64,000 bases of DNA from UBA1941 sp046329555 (GTDB taxonomy: Bacteria > Bacteroidota > Bacteroidia > Chitinophagales > LD1). The notes below the pieces were generated by a model. That model was not told where the DNA came from and searched no databases. It saw nothing but the letters and a program-made list of their open reading frames with translations. Position numbers and translations under genes: made by a program. Shown piece after piece: positions 17,339 to 25,510 of this stretch. Position 1 is the first letter of the stretch. Each line of letters begins with the position of its first letter. Where the stretch lies: assembly GCA_046329555.1 (NCBI GenBank), contig JAXLUK010000005.1:1-64000 (forward strand), in the 5' to 3' direction.

Positions 17339-17466
17339 ACGGTTTGCAGCTACCCGTAGGCGGCGATTACGAAGCACTTCACTGTCAACCAAGCAGAAAC
17401 TTTGATAGAAGCACGAAGCTTGATTTAACCACTGAACCGCCAATTTTGGGTAGGTGCTGTTATAGG
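17339..17466 (-). other. attC-like site c, interrupted by IS1182 copy 1
   Basis: Left arm GGTTTGCAGCTACCCGTAGG then CGGCG, right arm CCGCCAATTTTGGGTAGGTG then CTGTTATAGG. The minus-strand R'' CCTATAAC is the complement of GTTATAGG at the far end of cassette 3 (18322-18330). The R' end was split by the IS; on its other side (15616-15630) the sequence is CTTACGG. Confidence 0.72.
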
Positions 17467-17471
17467 TAGGC

Positions 17472-17774
17472 TTAATTCTTCTCAAAGGTTAAATCTTTAT
17501 TACTTGTAAAAATATCTACCAAGATGTCCATCACAAACTTGTCACCCCTTTTATCTTGTATTTCTAGCTTTGACTTACTGAATTCAGTCCAAACTATTTT
17601 TAAAACATTGTTATCTGGATTCTCGGTGTAGTTAAATGAACTTGAAACTATTTCATCTAATGAATCTAAATTTCTTCCCCAAGGACATTCTCCATCAATT
17701 AAATATTTTTCAATTTCATCATAAAAACCTTCCAAGGAAGAAAAGTTGTTTCCATTTATAACGATTGTTTTCAT
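17472..17774 (-). CDS. Barstar-like protein (putative RNase inhibitor/antitoxin)
   Basis: 100 residues from ATG 17774 (MKTIVINGNNFSSLEGFYDE). The pattern of an N-terminal beta strand, a helix, then CPWGRNLDSLDEIV and VLKIVWTEFSKSK matches the barstar fold, which inhibits barnase-type ribonucleases through the acidic helix after the G-x-NLD-x-L motif. It starts just past the end of the nuclease-like gene upstream, in the same cassette. The pairing suggests an antitoxin or immunity role, but no barnase gene is visible. Confidence 0.7.
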   Translation of the reverse strand: MKTIVINGNNFSSLEGFYDEIEKYLIDGECPWGRNLDSLDEIVSSSFNYTENPDNNVLKIVWTEFSKSKLEIQDKRGDKFVMDILVDIFTSNKDLTFEKN

Positions 17775-17775
17775 T

Positions 17776-18315
17776 TTAGAAGTTATGTCTTTCTCCATTT
17801 TTGTAGAACAATTTTTCGTGTGAAGGATTATTCCTGTCAATTATGAAGGAAATGAAGATGCCAAGTTGGTATTTCAAGTCATTTCCGATTAATTCAGTTG
17901 TGTATGCTTCTAATTTCAAGTAGTCATAGTCGTATGCAACTGAGCTTGTATTTTTCTTTACCTCAATTATGCATAAATTAAATTCATTCGTCCCTCGTCT
18001 ATGTATAATAATGTCTGGAAAGGTTGCTCTTTCTGTTAGTTCTTTTTCCAAGTCGTTATTTTCAGCATCTCGTAAAAGTCCTTTTTCTCTTAGATGTTGT
18101 TTTACCAGCAATATTTTCTTTCGTCCATTAGGTCTGTCGATATTTCCATTGTATTCACAGTCGATATTGTAGTCGGGGAATAATGGTTGTAAATATTCTG
18201 CAAACTTGTGAGAAATACTCTGTTCGCTTAAATCCTGTTTAATAAGCCAATTGTCACGTTCAAAAAGAGAGGTGAGAGCAGTATCAATATGTTCGATAAT
18301 TTCTTGGTCGTTCAT
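17776..18315 (-). CDS. PD-(D/E)XK nuclease-like protein
   Basis: 179 residues from ATG 18315 (MNDQEIIEHIDTALTSLFER); the upstream frame runs into an IS fragment and is not used. The motif FPDIIIHRR ... NLCIIEVKKNT fits the D-x(n)-E-x-K metal site of the PD-(D/E)XK superfamily, preceded by an alpha-helical N-terminal part. First gene of cassette 3, almost touching the barstar-like gene. Target and role are unknown; a toxin or defence nuclease is an inference only. Confidence 0.6.
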   Translation of the reverse strand: MNDQEIIEHIDTALTSLFERDNWLIKQDLSEQSISHKFAEYLQPLFPDYNIDCEYNGNIDRPNGRKKILLVKQHLREKGLLRDAENNDLEKELTERATFPDIIIHRRGTNEFNLCIIEVKKNTSSVAYDYDYLKLEAYTTELIGNDLKYQLGIFISFIIDRNNPSHEKLFYKNGERHNF

Positions 18316-18330
18316 AAGCTTACCTATAAC

Positions 18331-18510
18331 GTCAGACTGTGAATCTACCCCAAAAAAATAGTTTTCCCTAATATATATAGAGGCACGCTTTGTTCCGTCA
18401 TTCGGGGAAGAACCTGCGCACAAATGACCGTTTCCAGTCTGGAAGATCAGATAGAGGTCGATAATGCGGTGCGGGTGTTGATGCGTTGGTCGAGAAATTC
18501 GCTATAAAAT
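18331..18510 (+). mobile_element. Decayed left end of an IS1182-family copy
   Basis: CAGACTGTGAATCTACCCC, the AAAAAAATAGTTTTCC stretch and a degraded transposase start (ACCGTTTCCAGTCTGGAAGA, then TCAGATAGAGG) are recognisable; the rest of the element is gone. Its left flank is ATAACGT, the crossover end of an attC site, so this copy too was inserted at ACGT. Confidence 0.8.
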
Positions 18511-18953
18511 GGTTCTGCATTGTTGCATTACTAAATTCTGGGAAAGTAGGTTGCGGGCAAAAGCAAGCTTGAGCTCAAACCGCATCTACCTATTTCCCAT
18601 GAGTTCACTTCCGAAATAGGCGGGTTCCTCCGCCTGTGGGCGGAACCATATAGCGCCCGGGATTTCGCAGTTCAGCGCGGGAGGAGGTTGTGTTAGACTA
18701 TACCTGCCAGAAAAGCAGCAACGATCGCAGCAGAACTACTCCGATACATCAAAAAAGGCTTCAAAAAGCCTCTTTTCCTTATTTTTTACCGATCACATCC
18801 ACCGTACCGCTCCCTGTTATAAAAATTAAAACATACATCCCGAATGCTAAAAATGCTATTTGTGAATTTATTTTACATTAGTTGTGCAACAGCCACCCGT
18901 GTTATAAGGCGTTTTTCTATTCGTCAATCTATTCAAGTGTTAGTTCGTTATAT
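18511..18953. other. Gene-poor stretch ending in a truncated attC-like site
   Basis: No convincing gene. It holds inverted GC-rich repeats around 18596-18680 (TTCCGAAATAGGCGGGTTCC and related). At 18886-18910, GCAACAGCCACCCGTGTTAT followed by AAGGC forms the R''/L'' end of an attC-like site in minus orientation (GCCTTATAAC on that strand). The opposite arm was not found and was probably lost with the IS decay at 18331-18510. Confidence 0.4.
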
Positions 18954-19325
18954 TTATTTTCCAAGTCCATATTTGTCAACTGCGGGTTGACCCCAAATGT
19001 TGTCTTTTACTCTGTACACAGTTTCGCAGTCTGTCAGTTGTCCACATATTGCGTCTGGTCGTCCCCAAGCAAAATTGCATGTCCCGATTTGTTTTCCGTC
19101 TTTGTCGTAAACAACACTACCTGCGTCATATGCATTTAGTCCAGCACAATAAACAGTCTGTCCGTTGTGTTTACATTCATCAATAGAACCGTTTTTATAT
19201 ATCTTGTAAAGTTCTCTTAGCGTACTTTCGTTTGCCAAGTCGTCTTTCTTACAACTTGTCAGACCAATTGTCAATATTGTTATAAAGGTAAAAACAAATA
19301 AATATTTGATGTTGCTATCTTTCAT
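18954..19325 (-). CDS. Cassette 4 lipoprotein (123 aa)
   Basis: Short exported lipoprotein. The signal segment KYLFVFTFITILTIGLTSC with lipobox LTSC is followed by KKDD, typical of surface-bound Bacteroidota lipoproteins. The mature part is cysteine-rich (DECKHNGQTVYCAGLNAYD, CNFAWGRPDAICGQLTDC), suggesting disulfides. No family recognised. It lies between the truncated attC-like site at 18886-18910 and the site at 19431-19556 and reads toward the former. Confidence 0.62.
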   Translation of the reverse strand: MKDSNIKYLFVFTFITILTIGLTSCKKDDLANESTLRELYKIYKNGSIDECKHNGQTVYCAGLNAYDAGSVVYDKDGKQIGTCNFAWGRPDAICGQLTDCETVYRVKDNIWGQPAVDKYGLGK

Positions 19326-19430
19326 TGTCTTGTGCTTGAAAACATTGTTTGGTTTCTATGTCAAAGTTATTCTTAAAATCAATTGTCATTTGTCGTATCT
19401 ATGTTAGTTGGTTTGCGATTTGTCCTAAAA

Positions 19431-19556
19431 TGCCCTATTGCGAATTCGGGCTTTGCGTTCGGGCGGGTTTCGGAGCAAAAAGCTTCACTTTATTACTAAA
19501 GTTAAAAAGCTACGAGTTTACGCCTGCCCGCCTGACGCAAAACCCGTGTTATGCCT
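19431..19556 (-). other. attC-like site between cassettes 4 and 5
   Basis: Left arm CGGGCTTTGCGTTCGGGCGG pairs with right arm GCCCGCCTGACGCAAAACCC then GTGTTATGCC. On the minus strand R'' is AGGCATAAC, and the cassette-5 far end (20345-20353) reads AGGCACAAC on the plus strand, one mismatch from its expected complement. The R' side (TGCCCTATTGCG) has lost its GTT. Confidence 0.6.
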
Positions 19557-19577
19557 TCGTGCTTTTATTTTGTCATA

Positions 19578-20315
19578 TTATTTCAATATTCTTTCCCATA
19601 AAATTGTCGCAAATAACGAACCTCCTGTCCCTAATATAAATGCTGAAATAGTTGATATTATTAATGTCCCAATTGGATATTTCTTTACCAAGTCGGCAAT
19701 TCTATAATAAGTCCCTTTTTTAATTCGCTTGATTTCTTCTTTTACCTTATTTATAGTGTTTGTCGGAACTCTCTCCGTTGTTAGTCTTTGAACACATTCG
19801 TCACAAACAATCGGTTGATTTGTTGAGTAAATTATGTCGCTTTTTATTCCGTTCATGTCAAATAAACACCCACGTGTTTCGTCATGTGTGAATGTTGTCA
19901 CTTCGTCTCTTGAAGGAATTCTGTTTCCATGTTTTTTGTAAATGAGTGTGTAAGAATACAGTAGTCTATATATAAGGTTTTCGATTGGAATATTACTCAA
20001 ACTTAGCATGTCTGCCATTTGATAGAAAGTCATGCAAATACGATTATTAGTAAATCTCCTTGCGTAATAATTATCTTCTAATGGAACATGAGTCATTGCG
20101 ATTAAAAAGTCTCCTTCAAAATTGTTGGGTAATTGCGATTCAATATTGTCATCCGTAAACTCCCAACTTAATCCGTCAGCATTCTTTGTTATTGTATAGT
20201 TGTCAATCTGTCCAACTATTTCAAAAACTTCGGATTTCCACCTGGTCAATTTTATCTTGTCCAAATCAACAGGAAGTTGTCCAAGTATTATTAACTTGAT
20301 TTTGACTTTACTCAT
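19578..20315 (-). CDS. Cassette 5 hypothetical protein with C-terminal membrane anchor (245 aa)
   Basis: Start set at ATG 20315 (MSKVKIKLIILGQLP). The N-terminal soluble part contains WEFTDDNIESQLPN, a helical region around MTFYQMADMLSLSNIP, and then FTHDETRGCLFDMNGIKSD and IVCDECVQRL. The His/Cys arrangement looks metal-binding. The C-terminus has one hydrophobic segment (IGTLIISTISAFILGTGGSL). I do not recognise the family; the histidine/cysteine pattern suggests a zinc-binding or peptidase-like domain, which is speculative. It is the outermost gene of the minus-strand array. Confidence 0.6.
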   Translation of the reverse strand: MSKVKIKLIILGQLPVDLDKIKLTRWKSEVFEIVGQIDNYTITKNADGLSWEFTDDNIESQLPNNFEGDFLIAMTHVPLEDNYYARRFTNNRICMTFYQMADMLSLSNIPIENLIYRLLYSYTLIYKKHGNRIPSRDEVTTFTHDETRGCLFDMNGIKSDIIYSTNQPIVCDECVQRLTTERVPTNTINKVKEEIKRIKKGTYYRIADLVKKYPIGTLIISTISAFILGTGGSLFATILWERILK

Positions 20316-20433
20316 TTGTTGTCGGTATTTGTAGCATGAGGCACAACTCATAAATAGGCAACTCCGCGCCTCTGGCTAATGTATCTATTTTTTTAAACAA
20401 TATTGAAAATCAATTCCCTGAAAATTGCAGAGG

Positions 20434-20456
20434 TTGGCTAGGCATTGCCTAGCCAA
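20434..20456. terminator. Perfect hairpin, 10-bp stem, 3-nt loop
   Basis: TTGGCTAGGC, loop ATT, GCCTAGCCAA. It is followed by TTCTTAAAAA, so it lacks a strong T tract on either side. It lies at the outer edge of the minus-strand cassette array, with 20352-20433 a remnant of a broken attC. It may be a terminator or a scar of a mobile element. Confidence 0.4.
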
Positions 20457-20574
20457 TTCTTAAAAAGTATTCACCTTCATCAACAAGCTTACTATTCCAT
20501 GTGATGCGATTGGCACAAGGTAGCGAGAATTACCATCAAAACCCTTTATGCTTTCCGGATTTAAAAAACCACTC

Positions 20575-20822
20575 CTTAAACACATACGATATTGTTTCCA
20601 TTTGGCGCCATTTGCAATTAATCGTGTTGGAAATATCGTAAGTGTTTTTTTCTGCCCTATACCAACGCACCTTCTCCTCCGCGTGAGGTGGCGAAGTGGA
20701 AAGCCCACAGCGCACGAGGTACGAGTGCGCGAGGACTTGCAACGAAGCAACCGACCCCTGCGGCAGCGATGATTCCTTTTTGTTTAAACACACTGCGCCG
20801 CTGCCGCAGGGGGCACGCCATC
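20575..20822 (-). repeat. Interspersed intergenic repeat, family C/D, copy 2 (inverted)
   Basis: Reverse complement of the repeat at 1258-1505, with the same order of elements: CCCCTGCGGCAG, GTGTTTAAACAAAAAGGAAT, AGGGCAGAAAAAAACACTTA. The ACGATATT/AATATCGT hairpin is kept. Between 20460 and 20575 a short minus-strand frame (...GFDGNSRYLVPIASHGIVS) may be the remnant C-terminus of a lost gene. 20823-21049 holds nothing recognised. Confidence 0.75.
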
Positions 20823-21049
20823 ATCGGCTTACGCCATCTTTAACGCATCGCAACAACCCTTCCTCCTCAACCGAAACATTTGCGTAAACCGGAATTCCCG
20901 CCATTCCTGCCCAACCCCCATGGGGTCTGGCTTCGCCCACCTGGCTGTTTTTCTGCCGCCGAAACTTCCCGTTTGCCCGCATACCCTTACTTTTCGTCAC
21001 GCCCTGGCGCCTTTCCGTCACGCCTGGTTTTTCCCGCCTCTCCTCCGCC

Positions 21050-21057
21050 TACTTTTG
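21050..21057 (+). promoter_or_regulatory. -7 box TACTTTTG of the esterase operon, near-leaderless
   Basis: Exact match to TAnnTTTG, four bases before ATG 21062 (TTTGCAGCATG). If transcription starts about 7 bp downstream of the box centre, the mRNA would have almost no leader. Confidence 0.6.
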
Positions 21058-21061
21058 CAGC

Positions 21062-21883
21062 ATGAAACATTCCTTCTTCATCGCCATAGCCGCCCTGCTG
21101 CTGATGGCTTCCTGCAAAAAAGAAACCCTGTCGGATAAGGGCGTATCCGAAAAATGGGATATCACCTCGGCCCAAACGGGTACCACCTATACCATGACGG
21201 TCTTTTATCCCGACAAAGAATTTCCTAAAACGCCGGTGCCGGTGGTGTATGTGCTGGACGGTTTTTGGTGGAGCGATATGGCCGCAGGCGTGCTGACCGA
21301 TTATAGTCGCTCGGGAAAAATACCCAAATGCCTGATGGTATCGCTGGATTATAAAAAAGGCGATGGCGTTTATGCCCGGTCTACCGACCTGATCTACCCG
21401 GGTCCGGGTATCACCAACGGCGCCACCAAAACACCCGAAGCGCCTAAATTCTATGATTTCCTGCAACAGGAATTACTGCCTCAGGTGGAAGCCAAATACG
21501 CCGCTGATACCACCCTGCGTATTTTATTCGGCCATTCGCTGGGTGGCGCCTTTGTGCTGTACGCTACCCTCAGCCACGCGCAACACCCGCTGTTTACAAA
21601 ATGCATTGCGGCTAGCAGCAGCATCGGTCTGGGCTCCGATAATTATATTTTTAGTCTGGAAGACTCGGTGGCCAAACAAGTGAGCGATCTGCCGGTGTCG
21701 CTGTACCTGGGCGTGGGTACGTATGTGGGCAGCGCTACGGTGATGCATGAAGAACTGTACCGCCGCCTGAAAAACCGACATTATCCTTCGCTGAAAATCG
21801 GTTTCGGCACCAGTAATTACGAACATGGTCCGGATGCGTATCCGGCCTTCCAGCAAGGCATTCAATTTATCTTCAACAATTAA
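21062..21883 (+). CDS. Lipoprotein alpha/beta-hydrolase (esterase D/IroE-like)
   Basis: 273 residues with lipoprotein signal FFIAIAALLLMASC. It is an alpha/beta hydrolase: PVVYVLDGFWW oxyanion region, nucleophile in ILFGHSLGGAFV (near residue 160) and a late His in YEHGPDAYP. The family includes siderophore esterases and S-formylglutathione hydrolase-like enzymes; the substrate is unknown. First gene of a tight four-gene unit with an outer-membrane protein and a LytS/LytTR pair. Confidence 0.82.
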   Translation: MKHSFFIAIAALLLMASCKKETLSDKGVSEKWDITSAQTGTTYTMTVFYPDKEFPKTPVPVVYVLDGFWWSDMAAGVLTDYSRSGKIPKCLMVSLDYKKGDGVYARSTDLIYPGPGITNGATKTPEAPKFYDFLQQELLPQVEAKYAADTTLRILFGHSLGGAFVLYATLSHAQHPLFTKCIAASSSIGLGSDNYIFSLEDSVAKQVSDLPVSLYLGVGTYVGSATVMHEELYRRLKNRHYPSLKIGFGTSNYEHGPDAYPAFQQGIQFIFNN

Positions 21884-21886
21884 TTT

Positions 21887-22513
21887 ATGCGTCAATTATT
21901 TTTTCTATTGCTATTGCCGGCGCTGCTGCCGGCTCAAACCCCAAAAACCGTAACCGAAAAACCGCGTCCGAAATGGGTGGTTCAAGCGGGTTTTTGTCTT
22001 CCCGAATTTTATAACCTGGGCTATGAAATTAACGGCAGCTATTTTCCGCTAAGCAAAAAACATATCCGCATCGGCCCTTCGCTGCAGTTCAACAATTTTT
22101 ACATCGTTCAAAAAAATTGGTTTAACAGCAACAATATCGAAAAAGCCACCTCGGCCGAAGTGCGCCTGAATGCGTTGCTGAATGTGGAAATCATCCCGTT
22201 TAAGAAAAATACGTTTTACCTTGGCGTGGCGCCCTATGTGGGCTACCAAATGCTGAACAACCGGGGCACGGTGAAAAATGAGGTGAACCAAATCAATCTG
22301 AAATGGAATTATCTGCTGCAGAATTACGACTTCGGTCTGCGCGTTAAACTGGGCGGTTATGTAGATAAACAAAAGCGGTTCGGTTTAGAAAGTGCGTTTC
22401 AGTTTTCGGCCCGCGGTGCGGCCGATGATAATCCGGACACGAAAATTTTTAATATCGGTCTTCCCAGCTATAAAGCGTATGTTAGCGTGGGTGCCACGTA
22501 TAGAATTCAATAA
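21887..22513 (+). CDS. Outer-membrane beta-barrel protein
   Basis: 208 residues with signal peptide ending LLPAQ. The body shows alternating amphipathic strands ending in aromatic residues (KWVVQAGFCLPEFYNLGYEI, FYLGVAPYVGYQM, YKAYVSVGATYRIQ), as in small 8- to 10-stranded barrels. It starts three bases after the esterase stop, and its own stop overlaps the kinase start (TAATG). No specific ligand can be inferred. Confidence 0.7.
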   Translation: MRQLFFLLLLPALLPAQTPKTVTEKPRPKWVVQAGFCLPEFYNLGYEINGSYFPLSKKHIRIGPSLQFNNFYIVQKNWFNSNNIEKATSAEVRLNALLNVEIIPFKKNTFYLGVAPYVGYQMLNNRGTVKNEVNQINLKWNYLLQNYDFGLRVKLGGYVDKQKRFGLESAFQFSARGAADDNPDTKIFNIGLPSYKAYVSVGATYRIQ

Positions 22514-23544
22514 TGGAAACGGCTGACCGCAACGCCAGATTGGTGTATTGGCTGCGCGAAAAGCGGCTGTGGCTGCATCTGGCGTTCTGGGCGGTTTTTG
22601 CGGTTACCTATTCGTTCGGATTAATTGGCTCGCGGTATTCGTGGCGGGTGCTGGTGCTGGATTATTTTGGCACGTTGGGACTGTACGCTTCGTTCATTTA
22701 TGCTTGTCTGTATGTGGTGTATGCGCCTCTGGCGCGCCGCGGCAAGGTGTTGGCCGCGCTGGCCGTTTTTGCGGTGCTGCTGGTGGCCGCCACCCAGGCA
22801 ACAGCCGCATTATACTGGTACACCTATGATGCGCGCAACGTAACACTGTTCAACTTTATGCCGTTTTACTGCTTCCTGGCGGCACTGGCGCTGGCGCTGA
22901 AAGTGGCGCGCGAAACGTATTTGAATTTATGGCAGGCGCTGGCGCGACAGAAAGAATTGGCCGATCAGAAAGAATATTTTCTGCGCTCGCAAATTCATCC
23001 GCATTTTTTGTTCAACACCCTCAATAATTTTTACGGATTAGCCTTAGCGCATTCCAACCAGCTTCCGGATCTGATGATTAAGCTCAGCAATATTTTGCGG
23101 CATCAGATTTACGATGCGGGAAAGGCACAGGTGCCGCTGCAGAAAGAAATTGATTATTTAAAAGATTATATCGAGCTGGAAACCATCCGGCACGGCAGCA
23201 ATCTCTCGTTTCAGTTTTCTTTTCCTGAGGCTGTTCCGGCAAATATCACCGTGCCGCCTTCGCTGTTTATTGTGTTTTTTGAAAATGCCTTTAAACACAG
23301 TCAGGATTTATCTTCGCGTCCTATTGTTATTCAAGGTGCGATGCGGATAGCGGCCGATGGGTTACATTTTCATCTGGAAAACACCGTGGCCGAAGGCGTT
23401 GACCGGCGCGCCGCCGGCAGCAGCGGTCTTGGCCTGGCCAATGTAAAAAGCCGGATTGATTTAATGGGTGCCGACCGCTGCAAGCTGCAAATTGATTCGC
23501 AGCCGAAGCAATTTGCCATACACCTGCAAATGAAGTTGGAATGA
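22513..23544 (+). CDS. LytS/YehU-type sensor histidine kinase
   Basis: 343 residues. Four membrane segments lie in the first 130 residues, followed by a coiled linker (RQKELADQKEYFLRSQ) and the His_kinase domain with QIHPHFLFNTLNNF, where the His is the phosphoacceptor (near residue 163). The ATP-binding lid region is LFIVFFENAFKHSQ and GLGLANVKSRIDLMG. No separate extracellular sensor domain is seen. It overlaps the response regulator by four bases, so the two make one signalling pair. Confidence 0.92.
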   Translation: METADRNARLVYWLREKRLWLHLAFWAVFAVTYSFGLIGSRYSWRVLVLDYFGTLGLYASFIYACLYVVYAPLARRGKVLAALAVFAVLLVAATQATAALYWYTYDARNVTLFNFMPFYCFLAALALALKVARETYLNLWQALARQKELADQKEYFLRSQIHPHFLFNTLNNFYGLALAHSNQLPDLMIKLSNILRHQIYDAGKAQVPLQKEIDYLKDYIELETIRHGSNLSFQFSFPEAVPANITVPPSLFIVFFENAFKHSQDLSSRPIVIQGAMRIAADGLHFHLENTVAEGVDRRAAGSSGLGLANVKSRIDLMGADRCKLQIDSQPKQFAIHLQMKLE

Positions 23545-24218
23545 AGAAATTTAATGTGCTGATCGTTGACGACGAGCCCATACAGCGCAGCACCATGCGG
23601 CAGTTGTGTATACAAACCGATGCCTTTGCGCATATTCAGGAGGCCGGCGATGCCATTGCCGCCATGAAGGAATTGCAGCAGCAGCATTATGATTTGCTGT
23701 TGCTGGATATCAATATGCCGCTGGTAAGCGGATTGGAGTTAGCGAAAATGACCGCCGGAAAAACGGCTATTGCCTTTGTTACTGCGTATTCTGAGCATGC
23801 GGTAACAGCCTTTGAGTTAGAGGCGTTAGATTATTTAGTGAAGCCCGTTTCGGCCGTGCGGTTGTTGCAAACGGTGGCTAAGTTGCAGCGGGTAGCGGTG
23901 AAGGAGCCTGCCGAGGCCGTGTTGGAGTTACGGCAGCATCGCAAGCGCATCAAAATTAAAGCGGCCGGACTAGTGTATTGTGAGGCGCGCGGCAACAATA
24001 CCCTGGTGTATGTGCAGGATATGGAGCCGGTGCAGGTGTATGCGGCTTTTACGCGTTTTCTGGAGGAGTTGCCTGCGGGTGTAGCCGTGCGGATTCATCG
24101 CTCGTTTGCGGTGAATCCGGCGCATGTGTTGGCGGTAGAAGGCGGATTGGTGCATGTTACCGGCAACAGGACGCTGCCCATAGGCGATGGGTATCGCGAG
24201 CAGGCGGCGGGTTTGTAA
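23541..24218 (+). CDS. LytTR-family response regulator
   Basis: 225 residues. The receiver domain has VLIVDDEPIQR and phosphoacceptor Asp in LLLLDINMPLVSG, then FVTAYSEHAVTAFELEALDY and the conserved Lys in YLVKPVSA. A LytTR DNA-binding domain occupies about residues 130-225 (IKIKAAGLVYCEARGNNTLV ... RIHRSFAVNPAHV). It should be phosphorylated by the kinase upstream and probably controls the same operon. A family A/B hairpin repeat follows. Confidence 0.93.
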   Translation: MKKFNVLIVDDEPIQRSTMRQLCIQTDAFAHIQEAGDAIAAMKELQQQHYDLLLLDINMPLVSGLELAKMTAGKTAIAFVTAYSEHAVTAFELEALDYLVKPVSAVRLLQTVAKLQRVAVKEPAEAVLELRQHRKRIKIKAAGLVYCEARGNNTLVYVQDMEPVQVYAAFTRFLEELPAGVAVRIHRSFAVNPAHVLAVEGGLVHVTGNRTLPIGDGYREQAAGL

Positions 24219-24225
24219 GCAGGTG

Positions 24226-24438
24226 ATGAGGATGGCGGCTGCGGCAGCAGGCGTATAATATGCAGCGGCGGCCTGCTGCCGCACCGCGCTTTTCACTCCA
24301 AGTCCTCACGCCGGCCACAACTGCATCTCTTTTGACGGCTCCCTTTGAAGACATCGTAAGTCTTTAAGACTTACGATGTCCTCAGGCCGGCGCTGCGGGC
24401 TTTTCGTTTCAATCGCTGCCGCTGGGCGTTAGGTGGGG
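24226..24438 (+). repeat. Interspersed intergenic repeat, family A/B, copy 2
   Basis: Copy of 13700-13928: GGCGGCTGCGGCAGCAGGCG, GGCCTGCTGCCGCACCGCG, CTCACGCCGGCC, then a longer perfect inner hairpin GACATCGTAAGTCTTTAAGA / CTTACGATGTC and CTCAGGCCGGCG. It starts eight bases after the LytTR stop. Confidence 0.7.
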
Positions 24439-24475
24439 GGCTGAGTGGTAAGTTTGTAGGAAAGGCCATCGCTAA

Positions 24476-25225
24476 TTATTTTTGTATGGCGCTTTCCAGT
24501 ATAGAAATTTTGTACTGGTCGCTGATGCTTAGTTTTAGCCAGCCCAACTTTTCTGATTGAGCTCCTTTAATTTTTATTCCGATATAACTAATAACATCAC
24601 CCGGATAGGAATTACAAGTGAAATCAAAAGAAGTAGCGTTATACACCGTGGTATCATTTGATGTTGAGGATAATGTAGGATAGTTGTAGCGATCATCCAT
24701 TAACGTGCAAGTGTCTGATTTAAAAAAATCCGACTTAACCAACTGATCACCTTTCTTTTTGGATATTAACTTAAACTGATCCAATTGTACATTGGTAATG
24801 GAATCGTTTGCAGCAATTTGAAGGCAAGAGTAAACCGCGGCATTATAAATGGATACAGTATTATTTGCACCGATTGTAGTGGTGGTTGACCGATGTAGAT
24901 AGCTGGTGTCATTTTTTAGGAATCCCAACAACTCACAAGCTGGATTTAAGGGAATGATGGTTGACCGCGGATGTTCGCCTAAGCCCGGAGACCCCCATAC
25001 CTCGCTGGTTAATCTGAAATCGGGATGTTTATCGTCATTCACATCAAGATCTAAATAAACCCGCTTGTGGTAGTCGCCTCTTAATACTGTATCGTATTGT
25101 TTAGTTAATAGATCGGTCGTTATCCCAACTACAAAATTATCGGTCGTCGAAGTAGTGCCTTTTTCTTTTGTACAAGTTACCAGGAAAAGGCAAGCTGCCA
25201 AACCTACTGCTGTCTTAATTCTCAT
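24476..25225 (-). CDS. Lipoprotein, unknown function (249 aa)
   Basis: Signal peptide MRIKTAVGLAACLFLVTC with lipobox LVTC, then KEKG. The mature part contains YLDLDVNDDKHPDFRLTSE, a pattern seen in lipoproteins carrying one FG-GAP/dockerin-like acidic loop, and otherwise beta-rich sequence with several cysteines. It ends SISDQYKISILESAIQK. No family recognised. It converges with the LytTR gene across the A/B repeat. The 25226-25510 region upstream holds only short GC-rich inverted repeats. Confidence 0.6.
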   Translation of the reverse strand: MRIKTAVGLAACLFLVTCTKEKGTTSTTDNFVVGITTDLLTKQYDTVLRGDYHKRVYLDLDVNDDKHPDFRLTSEVWGSPGLGEHPRSTIIPLNPACELLGFLKNDTSYLHRSTTTTIGANNTVSIYNAAVYSCLQIAANDSITNVQLDQFKLISKKKGDQLVKSDFFKSDTCTLMDDRYNYPTLSSTSNDTTVYNATSFDFTCNSYPGDVISYIGIKIKGAQSEKLGWLKLSISDQYKISILESAIQK

Positions 25226-25510
25226 AGGCGATTATTTTTTAGCTGCCAACTCAATAGTAAATTTACCTAAAAAAGCTTTTGATGAAACAGGCCATCTTGT
25301 TGCTCCCATGAATTTACTTCCGCCGTTGACGGATGACCCTGCCTTGTCGGGGGAACTGTAAATCCGCGGGAGTTCACAAGCCCGCGATAGAAAAGAATAC
25401 ACGGCATAAACTTCGGTCGAAGTTAGGGCTGCCTTGCGCTGATTTCGCCAGGTATCGTTAGAAAGTTCGAGCAGAGGGGGGTGCTGCCTCTTGCCTGCAT
25501 TACAATCCAG

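Noticed and set aside
19438..19707. Plus-strand ORFs around 19.4-19.7 kb
   Set aside because: They are shadows of an attC-like site and of the minus-strand gene at 19578.
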